From an uncultured Eubacteriales bacterium (lineage in GTDB: Bacteria; Bacillota; Clostridia; Oscillospirales; CAG-272), in the NCBI GenBank assembly GCA_900542425.1, contig UQNQ01000003.1:74782-138781 (forward strand): 64,000 bases of DNA, given 5' to 3'. Below are positions 7,628 through 14,784 of this stretch, piece after piece (position 1 is the first letter of the stretch; every line of letters starts with the position of its first letter). The notes beneath the pieces were generated by a model that did no database searches, was not told the origin of the DNA, and was given only the letters and a program-made list of their open reading frames with translations. Position numbers and translations under genes: made by a program.

Positions 7628-8764
7628 TTATATTTTTATCCCTGCACAGAATACGGATTGAATTTCCATATCCTTTGTGCAGATAAGAAAATCCGCCCGC
7701 TTTCCGGGTTCAAGCGAGCCGCGGGAGTCGTAGATTCCTACCATCTCCGCAGGTGCTTTCGTGGCGCAGATGAGTGCGTCCTCGAATCGGATATCTGCGA
7801 ACTGGGCGAGATTTTTTACCGCGGTGAACAGGTCGAGCGCCGAGCCGACAATGGTACCGTCTGCACGTGCTGCTTTTCCGTTTGTCAGTGTGAACGGGAT
7901 TCCGTTCATCCTATATTCGCCGTTTGCAAGTCCCGCAGCGGGAATAGAATCGGTAATCAGCACAAATTTGTCGCCCTGCATACGCTTTGCAGCATAAGCG
8001 ATATGGATGACCGCCGGAGAAACGTGGATTCCGTCGCAGATGAATTCGGCATAGGCATCGGAGGAAAGTGCTGCGCCTGCTGCGCCCGGCGCGCGGTGAA
8101 GCATCGGCGTCATGGCATTGAACGTATGGGTAAAAGCATTTGCACCGTCTGAAAGTGCTTTTATCGCTGTGTCAAAATCCGCGTTTGTATGTCCGATACC
8201 AACGGTTCCGCCTTGTTTTCCAAAATGCTTATGGAACGCACGGATTACACCGTCTGTATCTTCTTCCGGCGCGATGGTAAGATGGGAGCGAAGCGGAAGA
8301 ATCGCCTCGCAAAGCATGCGGATTTCCTCCCAGCCGGGATGCCGGATGGCGGATATTTCATGGCAGCCCGGCTTTTTGGGGCTGATATAAGGACCTTCTA
8401 TATGGATTCCCGCAAAATCCGCAGTGTATTCAGCGTTTTTGATTCTTTCCACTGCCTCCCCGATTTTGGAAAGCGGAGCGGTCATAACTGTCGGAAATAC
8501 GGTGGTAACACCTGATTTTGCATAAGAAAGCGAAAGGGCGGAAAGCTCCTTTTCATCGGCGTCCATGATATCGATTCCGCTTCTGCCGTGCGTGTGTACA
8601 TCGATGAGTCCCGGCAGAATATATCCGCCGTGCGCATCTATCGTGAGATCGGGGACGAGGGAAGTATCCGTGATATGATCATCTTTAAAGCAAAGCGAAC
8701 CATAGGCAAAGCATCTTTTTTCGGTGTTGAAAATTTGCGCGTTTTCGATTTTTGTTATCATCAT
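7628..8764 (-). CDS. nagA: N-acetylglucosamine-6-phosphate deacetylase
   Basis: 378 residues, normal for NagA. Removes acetate from GlcNAc-6-phosphate in amino-sugar and peptidoglycan recycling. GLIDVHTHGRSGIDIMD carries the H-x-H motif. HIEGPYISPKKPGCH has the metal-binding Glu and substrate loop, GIGHTNAD and THTFNAMTPMLHRAPG are family signatures, and LITDSIPAAG holds the catalytic Asp. Two ATGs open it; AAAGGAG lies 6 bases before the second (8761) and only 3 before the first, so the true start may be 8761. No nagB is in the window; it sits here between metG and rsmI. Confidence 0.93.
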   Translation of the reverse strand: MMITKIENAQIFNTEKRCFAYGSLCFKDDHITDTSLVPDLTIDAHGGYILPGLIDVHTHGRSGIDIMDADEKELSALSLSYAKSGVTTVFPTVMTAPLSKIGEAVERIKNAEYTADFAGIHIEGPYISPKKPGCHEISAIRHPGWEEIRMLCEAILPLRSHLTIAPEEDTDGVIRAFHKHFGKQGGTVGIGHTNADFDTAIKALSDGANAFTHTFNAMTPMLHRAPGAAGAALSSDAYAEFICDGIHVSPAVIHIAYAAKRMQGDKFVLITDSIPAAGLANGEYRMNGIPFTLTNGKAARADGTIVGSALDLFTAVKNLAQFADIRFEDALICATKAPAEMVGIYDSRGSLEPGKRADFLICTKDMEIQSVFCAGIKI

Positions 8765-8772
8765 TTACTCCT

Positions 8773-9684
8773 TTAGGGATTTTTCCTGCCTTTTTTCATC
8801 ACGATGTTATAGATTTCACTCTTGCCGACACCGCGGTCTTTCGCTGTCTGTTTGATGGCGTCGCTTTTGTCCATACCACGGTCAATATAGTAATTTACAT
8901 GTTGCGGCACCGTCATTTCAGCCCAGAAAGCCGTCGTGCTTTCTGTATCTTTTGCAGCACTTTCAATTACCAGTACATATTCGCCCCGAGGCGCTGTATT
9001 TTCATAGAATTCCAATGCTTCGGAAAGCGTTGTGCGGATGACTTCTTCATTGAGTTTGGTTAACTCCCGGCAAAGAGAAATTCTTCGGTTGCCAAGAGCT
9101 TTTTCAAGATCGGCCAGTGTTGTTCTCAATTTATGTGGTGCCTCGTAAAGAAGAATCGTACGCGTTTCCGATTTCAGGCGCTCAAGTGATTCGCGCCGTT
9201 CGCCGGTCGCTGTAGAAAGAAAGCCTTCAAAGACAAATTTCGCGGTAAAAAGTCCGGATATGGCAAGCGCGGATATAGCGGCGCATGGACCGGGGATGAC
9301 GGAAACCGGAATCCCGCGCTCTGCACAAAGACGTACAAGGTCCTCCCCGGGATCGCTGATCCCCGGCATTCCAGCATCGGTGACAAGCGCGCATGCCTCC
9401 CCACTTTCTATGCGGGCGCAGATGATTTCTCCGCGTTCACGCTTGTTATGTTCAAAATAACTGATCATAGGCTTTTTGATCCCGTAAAAGGCAAGGAGTC
9501 TGCCGGAATTTCGCGTATCCTCCGCCGCGATAAAATCGACCTCAGAGAGAACCTTGCGCGCACGTTCCGAGAGATCCGCGAGATTGCCGATCGGCGTGCC
9601 GACAAGATATAATGTGCCTTTTTCCGTCTTGTTTTTCTGACGGTCGGGCGGATAATAGTGCTCAGGGCTTTTGATACTGCTCAT
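8773..9684 (-). CDS. rsmI: 16S rRNA (cytidine1402-2'-O)-methyltransferase
   Basis: 303 residues. The tetrapyrrole-methylase fold opens with LYLVGTPIGNLADLSERA, which with AEDTRNSGRLL and GMPGISDPGEDLVRL is diagnostic for RsmI. It adds the 2'-O-methyl of C1402 in the ribosomal P site. The C-terminal helix SDAIKQTAKDRGVGKSEIY is the usual RsmI tail. GGAG is 7 bases before the ATG. The start overlaps the end of the upstream trmN6-like gene by 23 bases; this pair is conserved across Firmicutes (yabB and rsmI in Bacillus). Confidence 0.93.
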   Translation of the reverse strand: MSSIKSPEHYYPPDRQKNKTEKGTLYLVGTPIGNLADLSERARKVLSEVDFIAAEDTRNSGRLLAFYGIKKPMISYFEHNKRERGEIICARIESGEACALVTDAGMPGISDPGEDLVRLCAERGIPVSVIPGPCAAISALAISGLFTAKFVFEGFLSTATGERRESLERLKSETRTILLYEAPHKLRTTLADLEKALGNRRISLCRELTKLNEEVIRTTLSEALEFYENTAPRGEYVLVIESAAKDTESTTAFWAEMTVPQHVNYYIDRGMDKSDAIKQTAKDRGVGKSEIYNIVMKKGRKNP

Positions 9685-10420
9685 GAAACGCTCCGTTTTC
9701 GTAAATATATTTCATGTCGTCTGTATAATTTTCATTTTTCTGTTCCATGCCCTCGCGGTAAATCATAAGAGGCTTTGTTACGAATATGCCGGGAGCACCG
9801 TGCTTTTTGGCTTCCAGCAGAACAAGGGAGGGAATATGGGAGGACGTCGGATAGACGATGGTCATGCGTTTTGGTTCCAGCCGGTTTTGTTTGCAGGCGG
9901 ATATCAAATCTGTGAGTCTATCCGGACGGTAAACGGTGTAGAATACTCCTCCGTATTTCAGATAATCGAAGGCTGCTGCTGTAAAATCCGCGATTCCTCC
10001 GTAAATTTCATGACGGGAGATGGCGTCCATCTCATTGTCGTTTTGCTTGCCGCTATGAGAGGAAAGGTATGGGGGATTGGTAAATACTGCGCTGAATTTT
10101 CCGAAAAAAGATGGCTCTCTATGGCGGATATCAGCGCAAATCACGTCAATTTTATCGGTAAATCCGTTTTTTTCGACATTTCGGACGGCGATATCGGCGA
10201 TCGGCTTTTGGATCTCGATCGCCGTGATACGGGAAAATTTATTTCTGGCAGAGAGCAGCAGGGAAATCACGCCGGAGCCTGTGCCAAGCTCACATGCCGT
10301 TTCTTTTGGTTGCCGTCTGATATAAGCGGAAAGCAGGTATGCGTCCGTACCGAACGCAAGCGAGCCGGGATTTTGAAACAAAGAAATATCATCGTTGATT
10401 TTTTCAGGTGTATCATTCAT
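9662..10420 (-). CDS. tRNA1(Val) (adenine37-N6)-methyltransferase-like protein
   Basis: 252 residues. A Rossmann methyltransferase: ACELGTGSGVISLLL is motif I binding S-adenosylmethionine and FTNPPYLS is the NPPY motif for methylating exocyclic amines. FGTDAYLLSAYI is characteristic of the TrmN6/YfiC/YabB group. I chose the ATG at 10420 (MNDTPEKIN) because the longer frame has no family similarity and would run deep into the upstream gene; the chosen start overlaps that gene by 8 bases. Placement before rsmI is the conserved Firmicutes order. The exact RNA target is inferred from the family. Confidence 0.85.
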   Translation of the reverse strand: MNDTPEKINDDISLFQNPGSLAFGTDAYLLSAYIRRQPKETACELGTGSGVISLLLSARNKFSRITAIEIQKPIADIAVRNVEKNGFTDKIDVICADIRHREPSFFGKFSAVFTNPPYLSSHSGKQNDNEMDAISRHEIYGGIADFTAAAFDYLKYGGVFYTVYRPDRLTDLISACKQNRLEPKRMTIVYPTSSHIPSLVLLEAKKHGAPGIFVTKPLMIYREGMEQKNENYTDDMKYIYENGAFHEQYQKP

Positions 10421-11207
10421 GATCTTTTTGTGTTCCTCTGTTCTGACGGAAGATTTCAAAGGCAAGAATAGAAGCCGCAGACGCTGCGGAAAGCGCTGCG
10501 CCAAAGCGTCTGCCGTAATTCAGGGCGACGATCTTGTCGCATTGCTCCAGAACAGAACGTCCGATTCCGCGCTTTTCTCCGCCGATTACGAGCAGAACGG
10601 GATATCGGATTTCGGTATCGTAAACGGACACTGCCTCTTTTGACAGGTCTGCCGCTATCACGGAATATCCGTTTTCATGGAATCGGGCGGCGATACCGGC
10701 GGGATCTCCCATGGCAACCTCGAAAAGTTCGGAGGCACCTGCTGATGCGCGGCAGACAACGCCTGCAGCGGAAAACCAGTTTCTCGGACCGACAAGAACG
10801 CCGCATGCACCCGCAGCATACAGAGACCGCAGACAATATCCGAAATTATAGGGATCCTCAATGCCGTCCAGCATGACATAAAAGCCGTCTTTGCTGATTT
10901 TCAGAGCTTCGGCAGGCGGAATCGTTCTTTCGGAGCAGAGGGCAATGACACCGCCGTGCGAAGATCCGATGACCATTTTCTCGATGGTGTCGGCATCTGA
11001 AAGTTCAACAGGGAAGCCGTGCAGGATGCCTTTTTCCTTTAAAAAAGAAAGCTCCCGCATTTTATTCTTTTGTTTTTCCCTGTCAAAAAGCACTTTTTCG
11101 ATTTTTCTGTCATTGATGCCGTTTTCGCGCGCTTTTATCACTGCGCGAATGGAAATCATTCCTTCCATCACGGCGGAGCTGTCAAATTTTTCGGCTTCCT
11201 TTCGCAT
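10413..11207 (-). CDS. TrmH/SpoU-family RNA 2'-O-methyltransferase
   Basis: 264 residues. The C-terminal 150 residues form the SPOUT knot: LDGIEDPYNFGYCLRSLYAAG (motif 1), LLVIGGEKRGI (motif 2) and the final YGRRFGAALSAASAASI (motif 3, which normally reads as a PMxGxxxSLNVS-type sequence). The N-terminal 90 residues with H-x-F-type features resemble the substrate-binding domain of rRNA 2'-O-methyltransferases. Motif 3 is unusual: the common Ser-Leu-Asn is replaced by AALSAAS, which may indicate a divergent subfamily. Gene order (RNA modification operon) supports a role in rRNA or tRNA maturation; the target nucleotide is not predictable. Confidence 0.8.
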   Translation of the reverse strand: MRKEAEKFDSSAVMEGMISIRAVIKARENGINDRKIEKVLFDREKQKNKMRELSFLKEKGILHGFPVELSDADTIEKMVIGSSHGGVIALCSERTIPPAEALKISKDGFYVMLDGIEDPYNFGYCLRSLYAAGACGVLVGPRNWFSAAGVVCRASAGASELFEVAMGDPAGIAARFHENGYSVIAADLSKEAVSVYDTEIRYPVLLVIGGEKRGIGRSVLEQCDKIVALNYGRRFGAALSAASAASILAFEIFRQNRGTQKDHE

Positions 11208-11251
11208 GTTCGTGTCCGTCTGTTCCCGAACACGTAAGGCTTGTCCGGGAT

Positions 11252-11926
11252 TTATCCTTTTATAAAATCTTCCGCGGAGAGCAGGCGGTATAGAATCAGC
11301 GCCAGTTCTTCGCGCGTTAAAACTTGCTTCGGACGAAACGTGCCGTCCGTATATCCTATCATAATTTCAAAGTCCACCACTTTATTGGCGTTGGCCTCAA
11401 AATATGTACCGATTTCTTCAAAGTCTGAGAAATTCTCGCTTTTTCCGGCGGAAATTTCCGCTGTGCAGAGCGCTCCGAAGATATATGCGGTTTCTTCGCG
11501 CGTGATGTAATCGTAAGGATGGAAAACATATTCGCTCTGAAGCTGCATCAGTCCGTTTGCGAGCGCTGCCCGCACATAGGGAAGAAGAGAATCCGGAATC
11601 TCATCCTCGTCGGCAAATCCGATCTCCGTTTTTTCGTATCGTTTCGGATCGATTCCAAGATAAGTGACAAGCACTTTAGCAACTTCGCCCCGGGTTACTT
11701 CCATTTCCGGATAAAAGTATACGTTGCCGTCAATGGTATAGGTGTCCATAAGACCGAGTTCGCAAACTTTTTGAATGGCTTCATAAGCATAGCTGTCATC
11801 CGCATCACACGGCGGTACCTTTTCCGCTGAGACAAAAACACCGGAAAGAGCAGCATAGACGATTGTCAGAAGGACTGTTAAGGTAAGAAGAGCAATGCCT
11901 GCGGCAAGTGTGATTTTTTTATTCAT
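11252..11926 (-). CDS. SLH-domain cell-surface protein
   Basis: 224 residues. Residues about 5-27 form a hydrophobic signal or anchor. The rest is built from three S-layer-homology repeats, roughly 45-95, 100-150 and 155-215. The clearest units are FADEDEIPDSLLPYVRAA with ITREE, and FSDFEEIGTYF with GYTDGTFRPKQVLTREE. SLH repeats bind pyruvylated wall polymers, so the protein should lie at the outer surface. It contains nothing besides SLH repeats, unlike large S-layer proteins, so it may tether or regulate other wall proteins. It is the first gene of the minus-strand RNA-modification operon, 44 bases upstream of the TrmH-type gene. Confidence 0.85.
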   Translation of the reverse strand: MNKKITLAAGIALLTLTVLLTIVYAALSGVFVSAEKVPPCDADDSYAYEAIQKVCELGLMDTYTIDGNVYFYPEMEVTRGEVAKVLVTYLGIDPKRYEKTEIGFADEDEIPDSLLPYVRAALANGLMQLQSEYVFHPYDYITREETAYIFGALCTAEISAGKSENFSDFEEIGTYFEANANKVVDFEIMIGYTDGTFRPKQVLTREELALILYRLLSAEDFIKG

Positions 11927-11939
11927 ATTTCGTCGTCCT

Positions 11940-11983
11940 TTCGCATATTATGTTTGGCTTTACTATAACATAATATCTGCGAA
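11940..11983 (-). promoter_or_regulatory. Interrupted inverted repeat around the SLH gene promoter
   Basis: TTCGCATATTATG (11940-11952) and CATAATATCTGCGAA (11969-11983) are near-perfect reverse complements and flank a minus-strand TATAGT -10 candidate (11962-11967). The spacing places it just upstream of the SLH gene, as for an operator or the stem of the 5' leader. Confidence 0.4.
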
Positions 11984-12024
11984 AAAACGCTCGAAGCGAG
12001 GCGGCGAAAAAGAGAACCTTTCTT

Positions 12025-12705
12025 TTATCTGCGTCGCTTTCTGCCGGTGATTGCCATTGCCTGTCGTTTGGATTTTGCGTATTTTCGGATGGTATGGAGA
12101 ATCTTCATTCTGTCCCGAAAGCGAAATCCCCTGCCGGTATTCATTGCCTTCAGCTTTTTGATTGCTTCGGGCAGTGTGTATATTTCCTTTTGGCGTTCGT
12201 AGGTAAAAACAGCACGGGATGAGGTGAAAATCACAAGATTTTCAATTTTCGGCTTGGGTGTGATCTTTGCTTTTTCTAAGATACCGGCAAGCGCCGCGAT
12301 ATGACGCTCATTTTGACGGATTGGATTGAAAAAATCGAGTTCTTTTGTCTCTCCGTCGCGCATTTTTGCGCATTGATGCCAAGTATCCGATGGTGGATTG
12401 TAGATGGAACCGACGAGGGATTTTACCTCAATGACGGCGATTTTACCTTTCAGAATCACAATGCAATCCACCTCTGTAAAGGAGATCCCGCTTTTTGTCC
12501 GGTAGGGAAGATGTCGGTTGGAGAGTACATAGGTAACGCCAAAATGGGAAGCAAGAAGTGCTGACACCGCGTCTTCCGACGCTTTGCCGTAAGAAAGGAT
12601 TTTTCGCCTTGCCGCCGTGTTGCTGAGAAAAAGCGAAAGACGCATCAGTCCGTAAGCTGCAAAAATAAAAGCGGCACATATGAGAATCGGCGTCAAAAAT
12701 TCCAT
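12025..12705 (-). CDS. Membrane-anchored NERD-domain protein
   Basis: 226 residues. A single membrane segment (about 5-25) precedes a NERD (nuclease-related) domain: KASEDAVSALL, HLPYRTKSGISFTEVDCIVI, and KGKIAVIEVKS, which carry the Asp and E-V-K residues of the PD-(D/E)XK-like core. A short basic tail rich in Lys and Arg follows. NERD proteins are thought to act on nucleic acids but few are characterised. The ATG at 12705 was chosen because GAAAGGAG precedes it; an in-frame start about 150 bases upstream gives an unlikely N-terminus. It stands alone with its own promoter. Confidence 0.75.
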   Translation of the reverse strand: MEFLTPILICAAFIFAAYGLMRLSLFLSNTAARRKILSYGKASEDAVSALLASHFGVTYVLSNRHLPYRTKSGISFTEVDCIVILKGKIAVIEVKSLVGSIYNPPSDTWHQCAKMRDGETKELDFFNPIRQNERHIAALAGILEKAKITPKPKIENLVIFTSSRAVFTYERQKEIYTLPEAIKKLKAMNTGRGFRFRDRMKILHTIRKYAKSKRQAMAITGRKRRR

Positions 12706-12822
12706 ATTCGGCACTCCTTTCCGGGAAAGATGAGCTGACGTGCAGAAAGCAGACGATGCCTCTTTTGCGTCGTGGCTGCCGTTTTTTCGAAAAATCAGTA
12801 TCTTTTTTCGTAAATCAAAAAT

Positions 12823-12851
12823 ATTATAGCATAGAAATATGAACAGCGCAA
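12823..12851 (-). promoter_or_regulatory. Sigma-A promoter of the NERD gene
   Basis: On the minus strand TTGCGC (12846-12851), a 17-base spacer and an extended -10 TGCTATAAT (TATAAT at 12823-12828). It lies about 118 bases before the chosen ATG. Confidence 0.7.
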
Positions 12852-12879
12852 GACACACGGAAAAAAATACCGGATTTTC

Positions 12880-12908
12880 TTGAAATCCTGAGAAGGGTAT
12901 GATATACT
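12880..12908 (+). promoter_or_regulatory. Sigma-A promoter of the cation transporter gene
   Basis: TTGAAA (12880-12885), a 17-base spacer, TATACT (12903-12908). The predicted transcript start near 12915 rules out the in-frame GTG at 12910 as the start codon of the gene. Confidence 0.75.
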
Positions 12909-12969
12909 TGTGAGAACAGATGATTTTTCTTTTTTGAAGAAATCTGAAACCATTCGGGAATGTGATGTT

Positions 12970-14139
12970 ATGATTTCGTTGCTTGCTAAATTATTGATCA
13001 GAAAAAAAGATTCACTTTCTACGGAAGAACTCCGTATCCGGTACGGTGTGCTCTGCGGTGCGGTCGGCATTGTGCTAAACCTTCTGCTGTTTGCGGGAAA
13101 GCTGGCTGCAGGGCTGCTTTCCGGTGCGATTGCCATCACGGCGGATGCTTTTAACAATCTGTCCGACGCGGGTTCCTCGCTGATTACGATGGTCGGGTTT
13201 CGGGTCGCCGGGCAAAAGGCGGATTCTCACCATCCTTTCGGTCACGGAAGAGTGGAGTATATTTCCGGTCTGCTTGTGTCTATACTGGTCATTTTGGTCG
13301 GATTTGAACTTGGAAAAAGCTCGGTGGAAAAACTCCTTGCGCCGGAACCTGTGGTGTTTTCCGGCTTAACGGCAATCATTCTTGTCGTATCGGTTGCGGT
13401 AAAGCTGTATATGGCGTTCTATAACAAGCGGATCGGAAAAAAACTGGGTTCTCCGGCGATGGAGGCGACGGCAGTCGACAGTCTTTCCGATGCCGCTTCC
13501 ACCTTTACCGTTTTTGTTTGTATCCTGCTTTCACATTATTTTGCGCTTGAAATTGATGGCTGGTGCGGTCTTGCCGTGTCAATTTTTATTCTGATTTCAG
13601 GAATTCGTGCGGCAAAAGAGACAATCAGTCCCTTGCTTGGTCAGCCTCCGACAAAGGAACTTGTGGAGCGGATCGAGAATATTGTAAAGAGCCATCCGTA
13701 TGTTTGCGGCATCCATGATCTTATTGTGCATGATTACGGCCCGGGGAGACTGATGGTTTCTCTTCATGCCGAGGTGCCTGCGGACGGGGATTTGCGAAAG
13801 ATACACGATGCCATCGACAATGCAGAAAAGGAATTGGCGCACACTCTTGGCTGTGAAGCGGTAATTCACATGGATCCGATTGAAACGGATGATAAGCTGA
13901 CCAATGAAACAAAGGAGAAAATTGCCCGGTTGGTTTGCGAAATTGATCCGAGAATTACCATACATGATTTCCGTATGGTAACGGGCGATACGCACACCAA
14001 TGTGATTTTTGATGCAGTGGTTCCGTTTGACGTGAAGCTAGATGAAAAAGAAGCGGCGAAGCGAATCGCGGCGCTTGTCAGTTCTCTTGACGGCACATAT
14101 TACGCAGTGGTAAACATTGATAAAACTGCTGTAAGATAA
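12970..14139 (+). CDS. Cation diffusion facilitator family transporter
   Basis: 389 residues. Exports divalent metals (Zn, Fe, Mn or Co in relatives) in exchange for protons. The CDF core has six membrane helices. TADAFNNLSDAGSSLI carries the N-x2-D metal site in helix 2, HHPFGHGRVEYISGL is the histidine-rich family signature, and EATAVDSLSDAASTF gives the D-x3-D site of helix 5. The C-terminal domain (about 210-389) has a duplicated-looking soluble region with HDLIVHDYGPGR and MVTGDTHTNVIFD, longer than the usual single ferredoxin-like domain. The start at 12970 fits the family N-terminus (MISLLAKLLIRK). No metal-regulator gene is adjacent. Confidence 0.88.
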   Translation: MISLLAKLLIRKKDSLSTEELRIRYGVLCGAVGIVLNLLLFAGKLAAGLLSGAIAITADAFNNLSDAGSSLITMVGFRVAGQKADSHHPFGHGRVEYISGLLVSILVILVGFELGKSSVEKLLAPEPVVFSGLTAIILVVSVAVKLYMAFYNKRIGKKLGSPAMEATAVDSLSDAASTFTVFVCILLSHYFALEIDGWCGLAVSIFILISGIRAAKETISPLLGQPPTKELVERIENIVKSHPYVCGIHDLIVHDYGPGRLMVSLHAEVPADGDLRKIHDAIDNAEKELAHTLGCEAVIHMDPIETDDKLTNETKEKIARLVCEIDPRITIHDFRMVTGDTHTNVIFDAVVPFDVKLDEKEAAKRIAALVSSLDGTYYAVVNIDKTAVR

Positions 14140-14198
14140 TGCTTTTCGGAGGAAACGAAAATGAATGTCAGACAAAATACAATGGCAATTTTGCATTA

Positions 14199-14240
14199 CA
14201 AAATGCACGATGGATTTTCTGTCGTGCATTTTGATTTTTT
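14199..14240 (+). terminator. Rho-independent terminator after the cation transporter
   Basis: CAAAATGCACGA pairs perfectly with TCGTGCATTTTG over an 11-base loop, followed by ATTTTTTGG. Confidence 0.85.
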
Positions 14241-14261
14241 GGGATAATCATTGCGCCGTGA

Positions 14262-14480
14262 CGTGATATCTATGGAAAGCAACTGCGCGGCGTCGGCGGC
14301 ATGAATAAGAATGTATTTGCACTTGATTATGCCGCGGTGGACAAAGAAATTGAACGTCTTCGTCCTCTTGTTGAAATGGGAGGCTATATTCCATGCCCCG
14401 ACCATCGTATCCCGCTGGGGGCAAAATGGGAAAATATTCAGTACTACTGTGAGCGGTTCCGAGAAACATTTCGAATCTGA
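14262..14480 (+). pseudogene. C-terminal remnant of a uroporphyrinogen-decarboxylase-family (MtaA-like) gene
   Basis: An in-frame stop precedes the frame, which then encodes about 72 residues: YGKQLRGVGGMNKN, then RLRPLVEMGGYIPCPDHRIP, then AKWENIQYYCERFRETF, ending in a stop. This is the characteristic C-terminus of the URO-D fold as found in clostridial corrinoid-linked methyltransferases (GGI-x-K ... GGYIP-x-x-DH ... YY). The first three quarters of the normal 340-residue protein are absent, the leftmost residues begin right after the terminator of the preceding gene, and no ribosome site is present. It is therefore the relic of a deleted gene. Confidence 0.75.
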
Positions 14481-14784
14481 AAAGGCATATTCCGGATAGG
14501 GGAATTCTTTATTTTTGTACAGCATTTTTAAAATCAGGGGGTTCTCTATATAACCGGTGCTCCCTGCCGTCAGGTGCTTTTTCACCGACGCTTGACTTGT
14601 CGAATCGAATTTTCTTTATCGTTTGAATATTTCCGCCAACCACAGTTTTGACGGATGAAAGAGCCGCCGGCGTATCCGGCGGCTCTTGTGTTGTCCCGAA
14701 ATGCGGGAACATTTTTTGTTTTCAGGATAACGGTTGTTTCAAAATTCAGGGTGGACAAACGGTGTATTCCCGAATAGGGGGAAT
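14481..14784. other. Intergenic region after dnaE
   Basis: No gene is supported. Minus-strand frames here give low-complexity peptides with no recognisable motif. Besides the dnaE terminator hairpin, two short similar stretches occur, CCGGATAGGGGAATTCTTTA near 14490 and CCCGAATAGGGGGAATTTAT near 14767, of unknown meaning. Confidence 0.5.
14660..14686 (-). terminator. Probable terminator of the murB-whiA-dnaE operon
   Basis: AGAGCCGCCGG pairs perfectly with CCGGCGGCTCT over a 5-base loop, about 100 bases beyond the dnaE stop. On the minus strand only a short TTTC follows, so the hairpin is strong but the T-run is weak. Confidence 0.55.

Noticed and set aside
14196..14712. Two overlapping minus-strand frames after dnaE
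   Set aside because: They cross the terminator and the URO-D remnant and give no known motif.
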